A program made the translations under genes and the position numbers. 64,000 nucleotides of DNA from Lumbricus terrestris. Taxonomy: Eukaryota; Annelida; Clitellata; Crassiclitellata; Lumbricidae. Of this stretch, positions 33,241 through 43,719 are shown piece after piece; position 1 is the first letter of the stretch; the number at the start of each line of letters is the position of its first letter. The notes beneath the pieces are model-generated. The model did not search any database, was not told the DNA's origin, and was given only the letters and a program-made list of their open reading frames with translations. The DNA lies in NCBI GenBank assembly GCA_949752735.1, contig OX457040.1, positions 3,761,583-3,825,582 of the forward strand, read 5' to 3'.

Positions 33241-33440
33241 TTAACCCTCAATTGACTAGGAACTCAGCAACGTTTCGGTTCGTGCTACCTTTTTTAGCCA
33301 ATATTTGTAACTACATTTTATGAAGTTGTCGTTTGGATATCAAGCTCACTGTAAGTTTTTGTCTAATAAAATCCGGTTTATCTTTTACGGTTATTTTTTA
33401 AAATATGAAATATCTAGTGGGTCCCGGTGGACCCCATAAT
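33241..33440 (+). mobile_element. piggyBac-like left end, element 4
   Basis: TTAACCCTCAATTGACTAGG followed 150 bp later by a weakened palindromic box (GGGTCCC-GG-TGGACCC, 33418-33434). No matching right end with TTAA is found, so it is partial. Confidence 0.45.
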
Positions 33441-33700
33441 TATTATAGGTTAATTTGTCTTATGGAACCGAACGCTACTTAATGAAGAGATATTATGACA
33501 GCGAGATTTGTACTAGGATAAAAGCACTTTGCAATTGAGCAGAAACCACTTTGCATATGACTTGTCAAGGAAAGGTTGAACAACGACAAAGTTGCTGCTT
33601 TTCGTGACAAAAGAAAAGTATGTTCTGCTCAATTGCAAAAGTTTTTTCCTAGTACAAATCTGTGAGTGAATGATCTTGTAGGTACCGGTAGTGATGTTGT

Positions 33701-33734
<34 letters not shown>

Positions 33735-33742
33735 GATGATGA

Positions 33743-33776
<34 letters not shown>

Positions 33777-34200
33777 GATGATGATGATGATGATGATGAT
33801 GACGATGATGATGATGATGATGATATTAAGAAGGGGAGGTGGAGGAGGACATCGCTCACTGCTTTGGTCAAATAAAATCTGGTTTATCTATTTTTAAAAT
33901 ATGAAAATATCTAGTTGGTCTCGATGGACTCCATATAGGATAACTTTTTTATGGAACCGAACGCTACTTGATGAAGAGATATTATGACAGCGAGATTTTT
34001 TGTAGCCTACTAGGAAAACCACACTTTGGCAATTGAGCAGAAAACACTTTGCATATGACTTGTCAAGGAAAGGCTGAACAACCACAAAGTTGCTGCTTTC
34101 CGTGACAAAAGAAAAGTATTTTCTGCTCAATTGCCAAATTATTTTTTCCTAGAACAAATCTGTGAGTGGATGAGCTTGCAGGCAGTGATGTTGTTGTTGT

Positions 34201-34253
<53 letters not shown>

Positions 34254-34370
34254 TGGTGGTGGTGGTGGTGACGATGATGAGATGATGATGATGATGCCGA
34301 TTATTCATTCATTCATTCATTCGAGTATTTATATAGCGCCTCTTCAAGGAAACTACTCAGAGGCGCTCAA

Positions 34371-34426
<56 letters not shown>

Positions 34427-34455
34427 ATTAAGAAGGGGGAGGTGGAGGAGGAGGA
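33354..34455 (+). repeat. Two diverged units of about 0.5 kb with hairpins and GAT arrays
   Basis: Units at 33354-33850 and 33866-34455 share GGAACCGAACGCTACTT, GAAGAGATATTATGACAGCG, CATATGACTTGTCAAGGAAA and a long GAT/GGT array followed by ATTAAGAAGGGGAGG. Each has an inverted repeat of about 38 bp built on CAATTGAGCAGAA and TTCTGCTCAATTG. Unit 2's array is interrupted by a CR1-type tail (34299-34372). Poly-Asp, poly-Met and poly-Ser frames are artefacts. Confidence 0.8.
34299..34372 (-). mobile_element. CR1-type tail inserted in GAT array
   Basis: Minus strand: TTGAGCGCCTCTGAGTAGTT, GAAGAGGCGCTATATAAAT and a GAAT tail, with GAT repeats on both sides. It is a short 3' end insertion within the microsatellite. 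Confidence 0.6.
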
Positions 34456-34799
34456 GGAGGTGTTGGAGAAGGAGTAGGATACCGAATAGTAAATTAGCCC
34501 CTGAGAAGCATCTAAATCCCACCGTTCTCATTTCTTTGCCACTGGCACACGAGTGGGCTCACGGCCGTAGGATATTCAACGCTGTCATTTCCGCGAATTG
34601 CTCGAATTACACACCTTTAATAGGAAGTCTTATTATACAATAATATGTGTGATAATCAAACAATCCATCGCATACCTTATGAAAACGATTTCGTAGGCAA
34701 TTGAAATTACCATAATTTATACTGCTCCACTTGAAACTCACTTACCGTGATAACACTAGCAGTGCCAGTCCCATTATCGGACAAAGGAGGGCTCATTAT

Positions 34800-35025
34800 A
34801 TCCGCTCATAGACTGCTATTGAAAGCACCATTTATTCTCGGTAGCTGGTTCTGCGATCTGGAATAGCCTTCCTTTTTCACTGCGCTTATTGACCACGGGT
34901 CATTCCAATCTGTTTCTTAAGAATATCTCAGCTGTCTAATTTTAGCCGAGGTTGGGCCGGGAGCGCCTCCCAATTATAGCCTGCCTTGAAGAGGCGCTAC
35001 ATCACGTTTATGAAATAATAAATTA
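34800..35025 (+). mobile_element. CR1-like LINE 3' end, degraded, copy 1
   Basis: Contains a frame-broken SVAGSAIWNSLPFSLRLL-like peptide (about 34838-34895, with frameshifts), then GGGAGCGCCTCCCAATTATA, GAAGAGGCGCTACATCAC and an AATAATAAATTATAA tail. Same architecture as the LINE ends at 14900 and 28870. Confidence 0.55.
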
Positions 35026-35221
35026 TAATGGTGATCCCTGTGAATGCAGTAAATGACTTCCTTAATGACTAAAATGACAGTGTGTTATGGATAAATTATG
35101 CTGTTTTTCGTTAGTAGCAAGCAGCTGTATTTGAAGCGTGAATATTTTAGACACGTTTAACATATGTGTCCAAATGTTCTAACAATGACAAAAAGTGTCC
35201 CGTTGACGTGTACTTAATCAA

Positions 35222-35312
35222 AGCTGTATTATGCGAAACAATTTTTTTCGAGGGCAACGGCCTCTGCTGTCATGAGCCCTCGTCAAATCTGGATCCATCC
35301 ATCCATCCGTCA
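35222..35312 (+). mobile_element. SINE-A variant, stem CGAGGGC/GCCCTCG
   Basis: Starts AAGCTGTATTATGCGAAAC. Arms at 35249-35255 and 35276-35282 pair perfectly and differ from the common stem at two pairs, both compensated. The 20-nt loop keeps GGCCTCTGCTGTCAT. It ends GGATCCATCCATCCATCC. Confidence 0.75.
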
Positions 35313-35360
35313 ACGTGCAGCTTGAATATGCAAATATTTTGCTGTGTCAATAAAAAATTT

Positions 35361-35830
35361 AAACACCTCTTTTAAGTAAAATATAATAAGTATTTATTTG
35401 TTTGTTGCACAAGAAATTCCAAGTCCCGTTGTGCGCATGCCCGTAGTGCAAAGATATACGTAATCACTTATGTAATACATTCTTCGACGAAACTGTGTCG
35501 TAAAACAACAACCAACGAATCTTGGATTTGTCTATAATAAAAGTTTATTTATAGTAATAATTATATTATTGAATTCGTAATGTATTATACACGGTGCAAA
35601 TCATGAGAGTTGCGTAGGTCTTAGCAGGACATGATGGTTACTCAAGAAACGTTTCCTCTAACATACATAGGTTAATTTATTTTCGCGTCAGCGGCCTTTA
35701 TTTGCTGCCATAAAATATAGTGAAAATCTTGATACAACTCTAACATGTATAATGGTCTATCTAAGATGAGATGCCGAATGAGTCGACGTCAACAGTTCAA
35801 TTGACCGTGAGATGGCTTAAAACGCTGACA
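35361..35830. other. No recognised feature
   Basis: AT-rich sequence with a weak hairpin-tail remnant near 35687-35715 (GTCAGCGGCCTTTATTTGCT). Confidence 0.35.
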
Positions 35831-36800
35831 GTAGACTACTAGAATCAGTCTTGAAATAAACACCCTCATTAAGAATTCACGGCAGCCATAAGTTGACAAA
35901 CTTCTGAATTATAAATAATAAGCTTATAGTCTTCATAATTTTCTTCCTGAAAGGCGGTAATTGTACCTGAAATAAAAGTGTGATTTAAACACCTTTGATA
36001 ACTATAACGTCAAAATCTGCACAGACTATATTGTTTGCAAAGGTAGTATCCATGTCAGTGACAATTGACAGAATGCTGACGCAAACGACTTATATATAGA
36101 TGTCGTAAGAAGCAATTTACACGGTGCACGACAATGCAATCATCTGAACTGCCTTAATGCGAGTTGCAACCGAGATCAATCAAAACATTCAAAGAACTCT
36201 GAGTTGCAACAATATATGAAGCAGGAGGACTGCTCTAATTAATGGCAGGCGGAAACAAACTCCGCACGACATGGCATGCATTGCTGCTGACAGACGCCAG
36301 CAGTCTGTCATCGGCTTCGCGAATCATGTCAAAGACGTCAGGCGCATTCTCTGGAAGATAGCCAATTGGACGTGTTCTTTACAGAAATCTGATAAACTAA
36401 ATAAAGAAAGAAGCGACGACAATGATCTCTCTGGAGACTACTAAATCAAAAACTTGAAATAAACACCCTCATTAAGAATTCGCGGCAGCCATAACTTGGC
36501 AAACTTCTGAATTATAATTATTAAGTTTATTGTCTTTAAAATTTTCTTCCTGAAAGGCGGTAATTGTACCTGAAATAAGAGTGTGATTTAAACACCTTTG
36601 AAAAGTGGAACGTCATAATCTGCACAGACTATATTGATTGCAAGTGTGGTATCCATGTCAGTGACAATTGTCACAATGCTGACGCCAACGAACGATAGAT
36701 GTCGTAAGAATCAATTTATACGGTGCACGACAATGCAATGATCTGAACTGCCTTAATGCGAGTTGTAAATCGAGATCAATCAACACATTCAAAGAACTCT
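35831..36800 (+). repeat. Direct repeat pair, 370 bp each, 600 bp apart
   Basis: 35831-36200 and 36434-36800 are about 90 percent alike by eye, sharing GAAATAAACACCCTCATTAA, TTTTCTTCCTGAAAGGCGGT and CGGTGCACGACAATGCAAT. A unique spacer lies between (36201-36433). Both contain family E motifs. No protein. Confidence 0.8.
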
Positions 36801-36818
36801 TTATCATCACACGAAATC

Positions 36819-37470
36819 GTTAAATTGAAACCACGCGACTTCTTTATTTGCATTTCGGAATATCATACAAAATGTTCCAAGTTGCATTGAGCGAAGAAAG
36901 ACAACTACGTCTTTAAAACAAAAAGTTAAAATAATGAGGTTTTATCACGAGACAAATATAAAACACCTGTAATAAGAAGTCTCTGCACGTATAAAAGAGT
37001 GTACTTTGTATCAAAACTTTAGTGCTGTAATACGCCGAAAAAATTTCTGTCCGGGGTTACGACCTCTGTTGTCATAGATCCTGGTCAAATCGGATCCATC
37101 CATCTTAGCTGCATTCTGATTTATGGCGGTGGTATTTTCAGTTTAACGTGACTGTGTGGTAAAAAAGACCATTAGCGACGCCCTCCCCTTTATCCAGGCT
37201 TGGGACTGGCACTGGCAGAGTGCAACCAGTGGCGTTGTTCCTGATTTATGCTAACCCGTCAACGTTTGCACTCGGATAGCGCCAGTCCCAAGTCCTGATG
37301 AACAGGGAGGGTGACACTGCTATCACAAAATGTTGTTAAACTGTAAATACTCCGTCAATGCTTGGACTCTGACGATGCAAGTCCCAAACCTGGATGAATG
37401 GATCCTGTTAGTCTTTCTTATCACAGAGTGTCGTTAAACTAAAACCACGACCACTATTGGATTGGCATCA
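36819..37470 (+). repeat. Interspersed family F, copy 2, with nested SINE-A and SINE-B
   Basis: Matches 846-1290 but is interrupted by SINE-A (37017-37105) and then by SINE-B (37126-37240). Comparison with the empty copy gives the insertion order and borders. Confidence 0.65.
37126..37240 (-). mobile_element. SINE-B, antisense, with 10-bp TSD
   Basis: The insert of 115 bp is flanked by CTGATTTATG at 37116-37125 and 37241-37250. It therefore defines a full SINE-B: 5' GAACAACGCCACTGG, middle GCCAGTGCCAGTCCCAAGCC, 3' hairpin tail and GTTAAACTGAAAATACC. No A or B box is obvious, so the transcription source is unknown. Confidence 0.8.
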
Positions 37471-37769
37471 TTATTAGTTGCATTTTGAAGTATTGTACAA
37501 AGAAGCAAAAGCGTTCAAAATTGTTTTGAATGAAGAAAGAAAACAACTGTTGAAAGACAAAAAGTTAACTTGGAATAATCACGGGGTTAAAATAAAGCAC
37601 CTCTAAAATGAAGTTTCCACATCTATAAAAAAGTAAAAATGCTGAAAATTTTGAATCACCGACCACCTAAAGTCATCCTCAATCAGTCAATAATTATAAT
37701 TATCGTCAACTGGATTTGCATTATTCAAGTTAGATGCAACATCAATAAGGTTTAAATCAGGATGGCGGC

Positions 37770-38062
37770 ACCACTTGTTTATCTCCCAAATCGTATTTAT
37801 AATAATTCTAATGGCAATTAAAGATTTGTTAAGCGACAAACGGAAATTTAGCGACATAGGAGTCAGTGCTGTCTCTTGGCAAATAGAAAAGTTAAAACAA
37901 AATAAAATAAAGCAAACCCTAACCCTCGCTCTCACAGCTTTCAGGCGAGTGATAAAGAAGGCTGAGGAGCTGAATCCCTCCACGGAATATGAATCCAGCC
38001 ATAGAGGATCCAACACGAGCAAAGCGTCTTGATTGGCCAGTGATCTAAAACACACAATGACG
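37770..38062 (+). repeat. Interspersed family G, copy 2, ending in hairpin module
   Basis: Related to 25330-25645. It is followed by a hairpin module at 38059-38090: GACGTC and GATGTC around a 20-nt loop AACGGCCAACGAGATTACTG, then GTTGAAC. A 151-codon minus frame covers the block but has no recognised domain. Confidence 0.45.
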
Positions 38063-38224
38063 TCAACGGCCAACGAGATTACTGGATGTCGTTGAACAAT
38101 GGAAACAAAATCATTGTAGTTGAACTTTTTACATATCGCCATTCAGGGATGTTTTAACGTGCAGCTGTACACAAAATGCGCAGTTCTAAATGGATGTGTG
38201 CAGTTGTAGAAGCACTTCTGTGCA

Positions 38225-39261
38225 CAGGGCCGGCCTTAGCCCAAGTGGCGCCCTAGGCAAGGCATACATTGGGCGCCCCAGGCATAAGGCCTGCATTTGG
38301 CGCCCTTAGTTTCCCACTCAATTGTTCAGCCCACGTTAGGATCTAAAGATGAATTAGGCAGAACCGGTATACGCTTACAAGGCTGTAGCCAGGATTTTAT
38401 TTCGGGGGATGTTTTCTTGACCGTGAATTTTGAGGTGCGTACATGCTGCGGGCGACTTTCTTGGGCGAAATTTTCTGATGACTTTTGTTAGTCGTCGAAT
38501 TTTCTGACGTCCAAAAAACACTATTTTCCGCCATTTTCAACTATTTTCTGCTCAAAATTACATTACACACTGTCATGTGCTAGCAAATGCATCATTATTT
38601 CATTTCTACATTATTTCATTTAGGGGGGGGTCAAACACCCAAAACATCCCCCTAGCTAGGGCCTGGTAGGCCTACGCTCAACTGAGTGAAGGCTGGATAT
38701 AATATTCAATTTTGTGGAGAATGGTAGGCCTATAAGTTAAAAAATATTAAAATACACTCTTTTGGATATGGAGCCCTCTTTCATGGAAATGGCGCCCTCT
38801 AGAACTTGGCGTCCCATGCAACTGCCTGCTTTTCCTATGCCTTAGGTCGGCCTTGCCTCAGCTACTGCCCTTTCTTCATCGTCGTCCCTACTAGAGGCAG
38901 GCTGTAATGTTGTAATCTCATCTTCATACTCAGCAAGGCCCACTCCCATTTCATTTCTTGCAACATCTTCACTATCGAAGTTGAGCGTCGCGTATTTTAA
39001 CCTGTCTCCTAAAGCAAAGAGTACGGAATGTCGTTAAAAATCGAATTTTATTTGTCGATTTAAAATTTATGCAGAAATTGAATTAGGCCAACCTGAACAG
39101 GTGCAAAGAATCCATAATTATTTTAAATTCTTTCCATTAGCGAAAGTTTTGAGTTTAAAAGAACAGTGTAAAAAAAATAAAATCGCCGGTGCCGCGGCGC
39201 CCCCAAAGACTGCGGCGCCCTAGGCAACTGCCTACTTTGCCTATAGGTAAGGCCGGCCCTG
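38225..39261. mobile_element. hAT-like element with CAGGGCCGGCC ends, copy 1
   Basis: Termini CAGGGCCGGCCTTAGCC and GGTAAGGCCGGCCCTG invert well; the exact 8-bp TSD TCTGTGCA lies at 38217-38224 and 39262-39269. Subterminal GGCGCCCTAGGCAA segments repeat on both sides. At 1037 bp it is too short for a transposase. A minus-strand open segment (about 39022-38850) encodes an acidic peptide and is noted in the findings. Confidence 0.88.
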
Positions 39262-39635
39262 TCTGTGCAGTTAAAACTAGTTGAAAAAGGCCAGTTTCCT
39301 CCAATTGGGAGTAATTTACCATGGAGGATGGGAAAGGAAAGAAGGGGTTGTGCAGTTCTAAAAATTCCTTAAAAGCAGCCATGTCGCCATTCCCCTCCAA
39401 GAGGAGCATAAGGAGGATGTCAAAATTAATGGGGGTTGTTACTTACGGTGATGCATCGTGGATCGACGCCAGCAGAACCATTGACCGCAAGATGTCGTTT
39501 ATCGCTGGAATCTACGTAAAGTATAGCACTTGAATTATACACCCTTAATAAGATTGCTGACTTTATTATAATATTCGTCAGTCAATTGACGTTAGAGTTT
39601 TAGTCACTCGTTATGAGCTAAAAGAAAGAAATAGA

Positions 39636-39735
39636 GATAGGTCCAGTGCCAGTCCCAAGCCTGGATAAAGGAGGAGGGTGTCGCTAATGGTCTTTGTTAC
39701 CACACAGTGACCTTAAACTGCAATAACAACAAGAT
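39636..39735 (+). mobile_element. SINE-B, sense copy
   Basis: CCAGTGCCAGTCCCAAGCC to CTTAAACTGCAATAAC. Stem GTCGCT (39680-39685) and AGTGAC (39706-39711) enclose the 20-nt loop AATGGTCTTTGTTACCACAC. Confidence 0.7.
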
Positions 39736-40642
39736 AGACCCAAGACAAGTCATAGGCAGAGAGTCAAGGCAAAAGTGCTGAGGCTTTGTGTACATTCTCA
39801 AGACTAAGAAATATGAAAGGTGGTTCGAATTCTAAATGAATTGGGCTATTTATTGTAGGCTAAGTATGTCCACCGCAACAAGTAGCACAAAATGTTTAAC
39901 AATAATTGCTAACAGCCAAATACCAATGCAAACATAATATGTCAGAAGGTGGATCCAGAAAGGAAGGCAACAATGTAATTTAATGGGCATAACAGACAGT
40001 AATGAAACAATAGCTGTTAATAGGTCACACAAATAAAGAAATCGGTAAGTGGGCTAAATTTGTTCACCACCTCAAGTAGTACAAATGTTTACAGTAATTT
40101 TTAGCAGCCAATTGCCAAAGTAGTCATTTGCTTCAGAACGAAGATCTAGACAGGGAGGCCACAATATAATTTCGAACAAAACAGAAAGTAATGAAGCATA
40201 GCTAACAGTTATCTATAATTAATTTAACTTAAAAAATTATAACGATGAAGAAACTGCTGGACTGTGTGGGTTGTAACATAATATAGTTAATGGTAATGAT
40301 AATTTGGAAAGGCTGGGAGAAGAATCAAAATTTATTCCTCCGTTGTCGTTTATATAAGCTCAGTTTATCCAGTTTCAAAGGTGTCTGAAAAGATCACTCC
40401 ATCGTTGGTTGCAACGTGAGAGTTTAACAACGCTGTTTCATGGCATAGATGACAGACGTCGCCCTCCTCCTTTTGTCATGCTATGGACTGGCACTTCCGA
40501 GGTTAGGGTTAATGGCTTGTGGCGGAGTTAAACCGTGGATAGATGCAGAATTGAACGACATCTTACGGAAACAAAGTCAGTTCCATTGAGAATAACATAT
40601 TTTCATCTGTTTCTAATCGTGAACATCACATATGCCATAATA
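39736..40642. other. No recognised gene; diverged SINE-B-like block near 40435-40510
   Basis: AT-rich sequence with short frames. At 40455-40500 GACGTCGCCCTCCTCCTTTT recalls antisense SINE-B. A pair of diverged direct repeats (about 39850-40000 and 40040-40200) share AGTAGYACAAATGTTTA-like sequence. Confidence 0.4.
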
Positions 40643-40652
40643 TGCAACAGAT

Positions 40653-40667
40653 GATGATGATGATGAC

Positions 40668-40719
<52 letters not shown>

Positions 40720-40989
40720 GTGCTCTGTCCGAAGGCAGGTTCATTGGCTTACGCCCCTGGAGATGAGATGAGTGAGGTGGTTTCCCGTTGCCTTCTCCTC
40801 AGACAATGATTGGTAAGCAACTTGCCCAAGGTCGCTCCGCAGTAGCTTGCGCCTCTGCGTCCCACACGTGCTAGCCCGAGATATCTAATTCTCTGAATGT
40901 CAACTCCCAGCCCAGGGCTTGAACCGCAGTCCGTTGCAACCAACAGACGAATGCCGCTCTCGCTTACCGGTGTAGCTAACTAGGCCAGT
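40653..40989 (-). mobile_element. tRNA-derived SINE with TSD and ATC tail, copy 1
   Basis: Flanked by TGCAACAGAT at 40643-40652 and 40990-40999. On the minus strand it starts ACTGGCCTAGTTAG (A-box-like TGGCCTAGTTAG, 40987-40976), has a perfect B box GGTTCAAGCCC (40925-40915), a body with CAACGGGAAACCACC, and ends in about 70 nt of ATC repeats. The A-to-B spacing of 50 nt is long and suits a tRNA with an extra arm. It is a complete young SINE insertion. Confidence 0.85.
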
Positions 40990-41439
40990 TGCAACAGATA
41001 GTAACCTATTATTCAAAGGAAACTCATACCATTTGGTCACTTATGCAGGATGAATAGGAAGAAGATCATTAACTCGTAACGCGATTGAAAATGAATCAAA
41101 TATTATTCTTTGTGTCGATATTTTATGTATCGATGCCAGTTCAAGACTTTGCCGTCTCTGTCAACCGTTAGATTTCTCTAAATTTCGGCTGTGTGCTAAA
41201 TTAAAGTAAAGTACGTGTATATGGGACCTTATTGTGATTTAGTGAATTCACGAACACGGCGGCGATGGTTATAATGTATCTCTGCTAGTCGAAGTCAACA
41301 ACTCAATAGACCGTAAGATGTTGGAAAACGTTGGAGAGTTTTGGTAATAAATGGATGAATTAGACACCCTCATTAAGAGTAAGAAATGGCAATAAATATT
41401 TAACTTTCCGAATAACCATTAACTGCCAAATAACTAAGA

Positions 41440-41580
41440 TTTAGATATCTCGGACTAGCACGCATGGGAAGCGGTGGCGCAAGCTGCTACGGAGCGACCT
41501 TGGACAAGTTGCTTACCCATCATTGTCCGTGAGGAAGGCAACGGGAAACCAGCAATCTACGCCTACTGTACGTTCTCTTT
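41440..41580 (+). mobile_element. Same SINE family, body only
   Basis: TTTAGATATCTCGGACTAGC, GAGCGACCTTGGACAAGTTG and GGCAACGGGAAACCAGC align with the body of the SINE at 40653-40989 in the opposite orientation. Head and tail are missing. Confidence 0.65.
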
Positions 41581-41687
41581 TACTTATCTATGTAGCTGCT
41601 TACATATCTCTTGGTTCAGCTCAAGAAAGTGAATAAATTAATGAGTCAGCCAATCATCCAACAAGGAAATCAACCAACCAGTCAATA

Positions 41688-42053
41688 AGTAAGTCAGTCA
41701 GTCAGTCAATAAGTGAGTGAGTCAGTCAGTCAGTCAGCCAGTCAGTCAGTCAGTCAGTCAGTCAGTCAGTCAATAAGTTAGTCAGTCAGCCAGTCAATAA
41801 GTCAGTCAGTCAATCATTCAGTCAGTCAGTCGGTCAATCAGTCAATCAGTCAGTCAGTCAGCCAGCCAGCAAATTCAATCAATAAATCAATAAATCAATA
41901 AATCAATTAACCAATTAATAAATAAATCAACAAATCAATAAATCAATAAATCAATCAATCAGCCAATCAGCCAATCAGCCAATCATCCAGTCAACCAATC
42001 AATCAACCAACCAATCAATCAATCAATCAACCAATCAACCAATCAATCAATCT
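41688..42053. repeat. AGTC then AATC/AATAA microsatellite
   Basis: About 190 nt of AGTC units with AATAAGT interruptions, then about 170 nt of AATC, AACC and AATAA units. One unit family evolves into another along the array. Confidence 0.9.
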
Positions 42054-42329
42054 TCTTTTGATCACCATAATACATGCGAGCATGCAGTTTAGAGTTTAGA
42101 CTTTCTGTCTATTTTATGTTTTCTTTGTGTTTCCCTCCGCTGCAAATGAGTCACGTTGATGACTATAATTTGTTGTGTGGAAATACACTGTAACGTCATC
42201 GTCATCGTCTCTGTCGGTCGCGAAAAGCTGTTTCGAGAGAATTTTGGGGATTATTATAAATGGAGAATTAAACACCTTTAATAAGATTCTACCGGTATAT
42301 TATAAAGCCATCAATTGTTGGTGATGTTT

Positions 42330-42780
42330 TGGATATGTAACTACGGCGAGCATAATTATCATAGAGTAGTACAAGGTGAGCAGAATGTGTCTATGCAGTA
42401 GATAAGATATTAGCGTTAGTATTCCGATGTTTTAGCCAGTTTTAGTGCAATGTGTTCTATGCGTGCGTTCCAGGTTAAATGTTGATCCACATAGACTCCA
42501 AGGAATATTACATATTTGACTTGTGAAATATCGATATTGTCTAAATTTTATGGACGTTTCCCCTCAGTAACTGTTCTGGAGTTGATTTCCTATGAGAGCA
42601 AAAGAGAATGTAGTTGGTCTTTGTCAAGTTAAGAGATAGTTTGCTTGCTTTGAACCAATCTGACACCAGTAAAAGTTCTTCGTTGAGGATTCGGAATAAT
42701 TCATCATAGGATTTGTGTGAGACGAAGATATTCTAGTCTTCAGCAAATAATGCACTGCGAACCTTAATAACGAAGCACAC
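42330..42780 (-). pseudogene. Jockey-like reverse-transcriptase fragment, copy 1
   Basis: Minus strand: LFAED (FADD box changed), a stop, then NIFVSHKSYDELFRILNEEL, DWFKASKLSLNLTKTNYI and LFCSHRKSTPEQLL, followed after frameshifts by VKYV-FLGVYVDQHLTWNAHI and ISYLL-RHILLTLYYS-like residues. This is the palm-to-thumb order of Jockey-like LINEs. The D-to-E change and stops show a dead copy. Confidence 0.7.
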
Positions 42781-43017
42781 TTAGTAGAGCGTTACAGTCG
42801 AAATTGAAAGTAAGCGTATTATATTTTTTTATACTAATTTTCATTCCGCGGTGTTCAAACATCCAGAACACCCCATAGCTACGGCCTTGCTCCTAGTTAA
42901 TAAGTTCCTGCATGATGGCTTAGCGCCTAAATCCCTAATCTTAAATGCAAAGAGAACAGACGGTCTACAATACAAGGGAGCAAATATAGCAGCCTACAAA
43001 ACCTATCCTATATGCTG

Positions 43018-43085
43018 ATGCTTCGGGAATCGAACTTGAATCCGCTGATTTCCATGCCAGTGTGCTATCCAAGTCGCCACCGCCC
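43018..43085 (-). mobile_element. tRNA-like SINE head, copy 1
   Basis: Minus strand: GGTGGCGACTTGGATAGCAC, then AAGTTCGATTCCCG with B-box core GTTCGATTC (43027-43036). A D-arm-like and a T-arm-like part are present, but the acceptor stem does not close, so it is not called as a tRNA gene. Confidence 0.45.
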
Positions 43086-43719
43086 AATCCCACCAACCCC
43101 TACCCACAATAACAATATCCATCAACAGTAACATGGATGGATCCAAAATATAAGGGTGACTTTTTTTCCGAGTTTATGCAGTTTTTCTCATGCTATTATG
43201 CCGCATAGAGATCATTTCTAAAAAAATTGTCTAAGATTGCTGCGTCACATTCTTATAATATCAGTCATAGGGGTGTCTAAATGCTTCTGGAATTTGCACA
43301 ATAATTACTATCGTAAAATGGGGCAACATTGGCACTGTGGTGTAACTTTGGCACAGAGGAGCCAGGCTACGTACTATTATATACACAGAGCACCATATTT
43401 ATTAGACATACGATACTATTAGAGAACCATGCAACATCACGATGTGAAATGATATTCGTTAAAGAAAATGCTGTTTGGTGTTAATTAGTTATAACAACTG
43501 GAAAATAATGGTTGTAAGCTACTCCACGATGATAGTCAATGACACTGCGTACATGTTGCGAACGTTTACGGTTGAAATCTCACGATCTTATAAAACAGGC
43601 CATTCCGTTTAAAAGGTGTTTAACTTAGATCGATCTATCCAGTTGGATTCCGCGTTAGCTTTTCAGGTGTAAGTGTCGTATTTATTATATTTTAGTTTTT
43701 TCAAATTTATTTCTCGCAT
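43086..43719. other. No recognised feature
   Basis: AT-rich sequence. A minus-strand AAACACCTTTTAAAC motif lies at about 43610-43625. Position 43183 is the last base whose duplicate can be seen. Confidence 0.4.

Noticed and set aside
33629..34130. Poly-Ser, poly-Asp and poly-Met frames
   Set aside because: GAT/GGT trinucleotide arrays.
37910..37930. Telomere-like CCCTAACCC
   Set aside because: Only two partial units, no array, and they recur simply because of the segmental duplication.
37687..38142. 151-codon minus frame without recognised domain
   Set aside because: It lies over interspersed family G and a hairpin module; no homology I know and no intron or promoter context.
43018..43085. 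A tRNA gene
   Set aside because: B box and arm-like parts exist, but the acceptor stem does not close and the D and anticodon arms are poor; it fits a SINE head.
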